NCBI RefSeq assembly: GCF_030547685.1
Contig: NZ_JAUOQM010000003.1
Coordinates: 1-64,000, forward strand
From: Gilvimarinus sp. 2_MG-2023
Lineage (GTDB): Bacteria; Pseudomonadota; Gammaproteobacteria; Pseudomonadales; Cellvibrionaceae
DNA length: 64,000 nucleotides
Direction: 5' to 3'
Shown here: positions 59,504-64,000 of the stretch, in pieces
Layout: every line of letters starts with the position of its first letter
Position numbering within the stretch: position 1 is the first letter of the stretch
Made by a program: the position numbers and the translations under genes
The notes under the pieces: model-generated
Databases searched by the model: none
What the model was told of the DNA's origin: nothing
The model's input: the letters and a program-made list of their open reading frames with translations, nothing else

Positions 59504-60443
59504 CCCGTTACGATTAAGTAAACTCGGTATGTTGGGTATGAATTGCCGCAACCGGGACTTTATTGGCCGCTACAATCGGCGTGACCTGTACCCGCTGGTG
59601 GATAATAAATTACTCACTAAGTTCTTGGCGCAAGAGCACAATGTCGCCACACCCCAGCTGCAATTTGTGGTGCGTGAACAGCATGAAATCGTAAAAATTG
59701 AGCAACAGTTAGCCAATATGAACGGGTTTGCGATAAAACCGGCTAAAGGCTCTGGGGGTAAGGGTATTTGGGTGATTACTCACCGCGAGGGTGATCATTT
59801 TATCAAATCCTCCGGCGCCGAAATTACGCTAGATGACATTCGCCGCCATATGAGTAATACCCTAGCGGGGCTCTATTCGCTCGGTGGTGTTAACGATGAA
59901 GTTATTGTTGAAGATTTAATTGAGATTGACGACTGCTTTGAAGGCTACTCATTCGAAGGGGTGCCAGATATTCGCATTGTCGTTTTTCATGGCTTTCCCG
60001 TGATGGCCATGTTGCGCTTGGCAACTCATGCCTCGGATGGTAAGGCTAACCTACATCAGGGCGCTGTGGGGGTGGGCTTAGATTTGGCCACTGGCCGATG
60101 CCTTAATGCGGTGCAACACGGCATGCCAATCGAAGAACACCCCGACACTAAACGGCCACTCAAAGATATAAAGGTGCCAGACTGGCATGGTATGTTGACG
60201 CTCGCCTCACGCTGCTACGATATGACCGAGCTGGGTTATATTGGTGTCGATTTGGTTCTGGACGCTAACCGGGGGCCTGAGTTATTAGAGCTTAACGCCC
60301 GCCCCGGTTTGGCGATTCAAGTGGCCAATGGGTTTGGTTTACTGCCTCGTTTACGTCAAATTGAAAAGCTTAATCGCAAACACTACACACAAGCTGACGA
60401 GCGGGTCGAGTATGTGATGCAACATTTTTCGCGGCTCGATTAA
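59484..60443 (+). CDS. Alpha-L-glutamate ligase-like ATP-grasp enzyme (RimK-related)
   Basis: A 319-residue ATP-grasp protein. Landmarks are GFAIKPAKGSGGKG (ATP-binding loop, 81-94), DIRIVVFHGFPVMAMLRL, and LLELNARPGLAIQ (269-279), with the metal-binding Glu and Asn. RimK relatives join glutamate or other amino acids to peptides or metabolites. Iyer and colleagues grouped this type with the inactive transglutaminase-7TM and retropepsin genes as a predicted amidoligase system. The start overlaps the previous gene by 20 bases; the ATG at 59484 or the one at 59493 could be used. No signal peptide, so it works in the cytoplasm. Confidence 0.88.
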   Translation: MSPMLISPLRLSKLGMLGMNCRNRDFIGRYNRRDLYPLVDNKLLTKFLAQEHNVATPQLQFVVREQHEIVKIEQQLANMNGFAIKPAKGSGGKGIWVITHREGDHFIKSSGAEITLDDIRRHMSNTLAGLYSLGGVNDEVIVEDLIEIDDCFEGYSFEGVPDIRIVVFHGFPVMAMLRLATHASDGKANLHQGAVGVGLDLATGRCLNAVQHGMPIEEHPDTKRPLKDIKVPDWHGMLTLASRCYDMTELGYIGVDLVLDANRGPELLELNARPGLAIQVANGFGLLPRLRQIEKLNRKHYTQADERVEYVMQHFSRLD

Positions 60444-60447
60444 CACC

Positions 60448-60870
60448 CTACCAGTACTTTTTATCTTTATGCACTAGATAACCGTGTGGGTGCCTCCCCT
60501 TAGGGTCTCGGTGAGTCCAGTGCACCACTCCGCCTTTAGCGTTCCACTCATACTCACCGTAAAAGGTGACGCTATCCCCCCGTTTGAGAGTGTTAATTCT
60601 CGGTGCTAAATCGATATTGTGCGCAATCAGCAACGTCTGTGACGAGGGTAGAGTTAGGATAAAACGTTGGTGCTGAGAGCCTTTGGTATCATCACTGAGA
60701 ATGCGACTAACCTGGCCCTTGCCTAATACCTGAACATCGCTGCGCTGATTTTTCCAAAGAGATGCAAGGTCTGTATCGGTGGTGTCAGCACAGGCACTTA
60801 ATGCAAGGCAAAGCCAGACGACGAGAGAGAAACGAAACAAACCGAGCGCACCGACTATTGGTCGGACCAT
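60448..60870 (-). CDS. DUF3465 family lipoprotein-like protein
   Basis: A 140-residue protein with a signal ending LSAC (Cys27), so a likely lipoprotein. The body matches DUF3465 by eye: [64 protein letters not shown], whose HWTHxDP and terminal GYLxH are the hallmarks; it looks like a small OB-fold beta barrel. Function is not known. It overlaps the VOC gene by 16 bases and converges with the ATP-grasp gene 4 bases away. Confidence 0.85.
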   Translation of the reverse strand: MVRPIVGALGLFRFSLVVWLCLALSACADTTDTDLASLWKNQRSDVQVLGKGQVSRILSDDTKGSQHQRFILTLPSSQTLLIAHNIDLAPRINTLKRGDSVTFYGEYEWNAKGGVVHWTHRDPKGRHPHGYLVHKDKKYW

Positions 60871-61208
60871 ACCGCAAACTCACTGCCGCCGGGCTCGGTA
60901 AATTGAAAGCGGCGGCCACCGGGAAAATCAAAGGTCGGCTGGATAATGGTGCCGCCAGCATTTAATACGGCCGCTTCTGTAGTGCTGAGGTCGCGACTGA
61001 AAAAAACAATAAGAGCTGCCCCGTTCTCAGTAAGGGATACCGTATCGCTGGTGAAAAACCCACCTTCTATGGTGTCACTGACAAACGCGGTGTAATCTGG
61101 GCCGTAGTCGGTAAAACGAAAATTGAAAACGGATTGAAAAAACGCTTTGCTGGCGGATAAGTTGCGCGAAGGTATTTCTAAGTATTGAATGTTTTGATGA
61201 TAGTCCAT
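60855..61208 (-). CDS. VOC (glyoxalase/bleomycin resistance) family protein
   Basis: A 117-residue single-domain VOC protein: two beta-alpha-beta-beta-beta units, with [26 protein letters not shown] at the start and [14 protein letters not shown] at the end, the Glu being the usual metal ligand. The ATG at 61206-61208 follows GAGG; a GTG two codons earlier is also in frame. A GGCGC/GCGCC hairpin (61218-61233) lies just before the ribosome site. Substrate unknown. Confidence 0.88.
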   Translation of the reverse strand: MDYHQNIQYLEIPSRNLSASKAFFQSVFNFRFTDYGPDYTAFVSDTIEGGFFTSDTVSLTENGAALIVFFSRDLSTTEAAVLNAGGTIIQPTFDFPGGRRFQFTEPGGSEFAVWSDQ

Positions 61209-61251
61209 ATACACCTCGGCGCATTGAAGCGCCCTTAAAAAATCCTATTGC

Positions 61252-62697
61252 TTAACGGCGCCAAAATACAGGGCTAAACAAAACCAATAAGGTAAACACT
61301 TCTAGCCGGCCCAGAAGCATGGCAAAACACAACACCCATTTAGCGGGGCTGTTGATGTCACTATAGTGTGATGCTACCTGACCCATGCCGGGGCCGAGGT
61401 TAGTAATACAGGCGCCGACAGCAGAAAAAGCCGTTTGTAAGTCAAGCCCGGTAGCGATCAGCAATAGAAACATCGCGGCAAAAGCCACCACATACATAGC
61501 AAAGAAACCCCATACGGCTTCAATCACCCGGTCGGGTACGGTGATATTACCCACTTTTACGGCAATAACCGCATTGGGATGAATCAGCCGATGAATTTCA
61601 CGCACCCCCTGTTTATACAGCAGTAAAACTCGAATGGCCTTCATGCCACCACCGGTTGAGCTGGCGCAGCCGCCGACAAACGCGAAAATAAATAGCATAT
61701 ACGGCAAAAAGCTGGGAAAGCTGGAATAGTTACTGGCGAACCCTGCGGTTGTCATGGTGGAGACGAAATTAAAGATCCCCAGAAAAAAGCTCTCGTTAAA
61801 TGTATATGACTTCGATCCTGCCAAATAGGCGACGGTCACGACACAACCGACAACTATCCAATAGAGGAAAAATTTTAGTTCGGCATCGGCAAAATAATGA
61901 CGCAAAGATTTCTCACGCCAAACAAAAAAGTGCAGAGCAAAATTAATACCGGCAATCAGCATAAACACGGTGCAGACCATCATGATTGCTGGCGATTGAT
62001 AGTGCAAAATACTGGCGTCGTGGGTGGAGAAGCCACCGTTGGCAATGGTCGAGAATGCGTGACAGATTGCTTCAAACCAATTCATACCCGCTAAGCGATA
62101 GGAAATAGCACAGGCGAGCGTAAACACCAGGTACATAGTGAATAGCGCTTTGGCGGTTTCGGTAATGCGCGGGGTAAGTTTGTTGTCTTTAACCGGTCCC
62201 GGGGCTTCGGCACGGTATAACTGCATACCGCCAATACCCAGCATGGGCAAAATGGCAACGGCAATAACAATAATACCGATGCCGCCGAACCACTGAAGTT
62301 GCTGACGGTAAAACAGTATAGAGGGCGGCAGCGTATCCAGTCCCGTGATAACGGTAGCCCCGGTGGTGGTTAATCCAGATATGGATTCAAAAATAGCATC
62401 GGTAACCGATAAGTCGAGCCCGTTGGAAAAAAACAGTGGCACTGCACCGAAGGCGCCCAGTACAAACCAGAACAGGGCGGTAATCAAAAAGCCATCGCGA
62501 GTGCGCAAGTCAGCTCGGCTTTTGTAAACCGGTGCCCAGATGGCAAGACCGCAGCTGAAGGTGACCGCAAACGCGACTAAAAACGTCATATAGTTGTGGT
62601 CGTTAAACCACAGACTGACGCTGACTGGCGTGAGCAGTATCAGACTAAACATCATTAAGAGCACGCCGAGTACGCGGGCGATTACCGCAAAATGCAT
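61252..62697 (-). CDS. trkH: Trk potassium uptake membrane subunit TrkH
   Basis: Membrane channel of the Trk K+ system, 481 residues, about ten hydrophobic segments arranged as four pore-like repeats. Selectivity-filter stretches are visible: SGLTTTGATVI, FSTIANGGFSTHD, STMTTAGFASN and ITNLGPGMGQV. The end LLGRLEVFTLLVLFSPVFWRR is typical. It works with the NAD-binding regulator TrkA, whose gene is 52 bases upstream in the same direction. Confidence 0.97.
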   Translation of the reverse strand: MHFAVIARVLGVLLMMFSLILLTPVSVSLWFNDHNYMTFLVAFAVTFSCGLAIWAPVYKSRADLRTRDGFLITALFWFVLGAFGAVPLFFSNGLDLSVTDAIFESISGLTTTGATVITGLDTLPPSILFYRQQLQWFGGIGIIVIAVAILPMLGIGGMQLYRAEAPGPVKDNKLTPRITETAKALFTMYLVFTLACAISYRLAGMNWFEAICHAFSTIANGGFSTHDASILHYQSPAIMMVCTVFMLIAGINFALHFFVWREKSLRHYFADAELKFFLYWIVVGCVVTVAYLAGSKSYTFNESFFLGIFNFVSTMTTAGFASNYSSFPSFLPYMLFIFAFVGGCASSTGGGMKAIRVLLLYKQGVREIHRLIHPNAVIAVKVGNITVPDRVIEAVWGFFAMYVVAFAAMFLLLIATGLDLQTAFSAVGACITNLGPGMGQVASHYSDINSPAKWVLCFAMLLGRLEVFTLLVLFSPVFWRR

Positions 62698-62749
62698 AGC
62701 GGCTCCGGGATGTAGGGTCGATTAACAGTGAGCATATTGACGGCCATAT

Positions 62750-64000
62750 TTAAAAGAAGGTAAAGCCCACTTGAAATAACTTTTCGATGTCGCGGGTATG
62801 TTTTTTGTTGAGCAAAAACACAATCACATGATCACCGCTCTCCACCACAACATTGTCGTGGGCAATAATCACTTCACTGCCCGAACCTTTTTCACGCACT
62901 ATCGCACCGATATTGGCCCCTTGGGGGAGGTCGATATCTTCGAGCGCCCGACCCACCACTTTAGAGGAGCTTTTGTCGCCGTGGGCAATAAGCTCAATGG
63001 CTTCGGCCGCGCCCCGGCGCAGCGAGTGAACGCTGACCATATCGCCCCGACGTACATGGGTTAATAAGCTGCCGATGGTGGTGGTTTGGGGGGAGATGGC
63101 GATATCAATATCGCCGCCTTGTACTAAATCGACATAGGCTGGGTTGTTAATTAGGGCCATGACCTTGCGAGCCCCTAAGCGTTTGGCCAACATGGAGGAC
63201 ATGATGTTGGCTTCGTCATCGTTGGTCAGAGCCAGAAACACATCAGTGTCTTCAATGTTTTCATCGGCCAGCAAATCTTGGTCGGATGCGCTGCCCTGCA
63301 GCACAATGGCCCGCTCCAAGTGTTCCGACAAATGCGCGGCTCGCTCTTTATTTTGCTCTACCACACGAACGCTGTAGCGGTTTTCCAGCTTGCGCGCTAA
63401 GCGCATACCAATATTGCCACCGCCGGCAATGATAATGCGTTTGTAGGAGGTTTCCATACGGCGCAATTCACTGATTACCGCACGGATATCGTTTTTGCCG
63501 GCAATAAAAAAGACTTCGTCATCCGCTTCAATGACTGAGGAACCGGTGGGCATAATAGCCCGGCCGCGTCGATAAATTGCCGCCACCCGGGTGTCGACCG
63601 AAGGCATATGCTCGCGTAAAAAACGCAGTTCTTGCCCAACCAGTGGCCCGCCGTGATACGCCTTTACCGCAACCAGTTGCACCTTGCCTTCGGCAAAGTC
63701 GAGTACCTGCAAAGCTCCCGGAGTTTCAATTAAGCGGTGAATATAATCAGAAACCAGTTGTTCGGGGCTAATCAGTACATCAATGGGGATGGAGTCGTTG
63801 GCAAATAACTTATTATTGGTCAAATAAGCGGTGGCGCGTACGCGAGCGATTTTTGTGGGCGTGCGAAACAGACTGTGGGCCACTTGGCAGGCGATCATAT
63901 TGATTTCGTCGTTATTGGTGACGGCCACTAACATATCCGCGTCTTCCACCCCGGCTTGGATCAAAATATCCGGGTGTGAGCCTTCGCCGTTGACGACGCC
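62750..64000 (-). CDS. trkA: Trk system NAD-binding subunit TrkA, 5' end cut by window edge
   Basis: Peripheral regulatory subunit that gates TrkH through NAD(H)/ATP binding. 416 residues are visible and the frame is open to the window edge; comparison with E. coli TrkA (458 residues) suggests about 40 residues are missing, including the first nucleotide-binding loop. The visible part begins [32 protein letters not shown]. The second RCK domain carries [19 protein letters not shown], and two TrkA-C domains are present. Order trkA-trkH is as in related marine gammaproteobacteria. Confidence 0.97.
   Translation of the reverse strand, partial: GVVNGEGSHPDILIQAGVEDADMLVAVTNNDEINMIACQVAHSLFRTPTKIARVRATAYLTNNKLFANDSIPIDVLISPEQLVSDYIHRLIETPGALQVLDFAEGKVQLVAVKAYHGGPLVGQELRFLREHMPSVDTRVAAIYRRGRAIMPTGSSVIEADDEVFFIAGKNDIRAVISELRRMETSYKRIIIAGGGNIGMRLARKLENRYSVRVVEQNKERAAHLSEHLERAIVLQGSASDQDLLADENIEDTDVFLALTNDDEANIMSSMLAKRLGARKVMALINNPAYVDLVQGGDIDIAISPQTTTIGSLLTHVRRGDMVSVHSLRRGAAEAIELIAHGDKSSSKVVGRALEDIDLPQGANIGAIVREKGSGSEVIIAHDNVVVESGDHVIVFLLNKKHTRDIEKLFQVGFTFF

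Overview
The window is the replication-origin region of a gammaproteobacterial chromosome. The core gene order is the one known from Pseudomonas and its relatives: glmS, glmU, atpCDGAHFEB-I, parB-parA, rsmG-mnmG, mnmE, yidC-yidD-rnpA-rpmH, dnaA-dnaN-recF-gyrB, plsC-gmhB-glyS-glyQ, an LpxL-type acyltransferase, and later trkH-trkA. Added among these are secreted carbohydrate-active proteins: a TonB-dependent receptor, a GH20 hexosaminidase, a GH18-like protein and a PL10-like lipoprotein. That mixture points to a marine or soil polysaccharide degrader, most likely of the Cellvibrionaceae. This placement is inferred from gene content and not from any search. Nearly all core genes to the left of about 21.4 kb lie on the minus strand and those from dnaA onward on the plus strand, as expected for genes transcribed away from an origin.

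Left arm (1-21.4 kb, all minus): a truncated two-partner-secretion exoprotein, a small lipoprotein, the rRNA methyltransferase TlyA, then glmS, an M16 lipoprotein protease, uppP and glmU. These supply cell-wall precursors (GlcN-6-P, UDP-GlcNAc, recycled undecaprenyl phosphate). The complete F1Fo ATP synthase operon follows, with a strong sigma70 promoter before atpI and a terminator after atpC, then parAB, rsmG and mnmG.

Origin zone (21.4-34.7 kb): two clusters of DnaA boxes are visible, one upstream of mnmG (about 21.44-21.90 kb) and one between rpmH and dnaA (about 28.26-28.56 kb). Between them lie three accessory genes (fructosamine-kinase-like, a signal peptidase I paralogue, an XRE-2TM regulator) and the mnmE-yidC-yidD-rnpA-rpmH block. 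Two parS sites, the ParB targets, lie inside recF.

Accessory block (34.7-51.8 kb), inserted between gyrB and plsC: a TonB receptor, GH18-like, GH20 and TPR-sulfotransferase gene set facing a membrane-bound AraC regulator, which together look like an N-acetylhexosamine (chitin or glycan) utilisation locus. After it come a secreted esterase-like serine hydrolase, an Lrp-type regulator divergent from leuA, a diguanylate cyclase with a periplasmic domain, and a PL10-like lipoprotein.

Right end (51.8-64 kb): plsC, gmhB, glyS and glyQ (minus), an LpxL-like acyltransferase (plus), then a three-gene operon of a retropepsin-like lipoprotein, a cysteine-less inactive transglutaminase with a 7TM domain, and an ATP-grasp glutamate-ligase-like enzyme. 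This operon is the best candidate for a poorly described system. DUF3465 and VOC genes and the trkH-trkA potassium uptake genes (trkA cut by the window edge) close the window. No tRNA, rRNA, insertion sequence or CRISPR array was seen.
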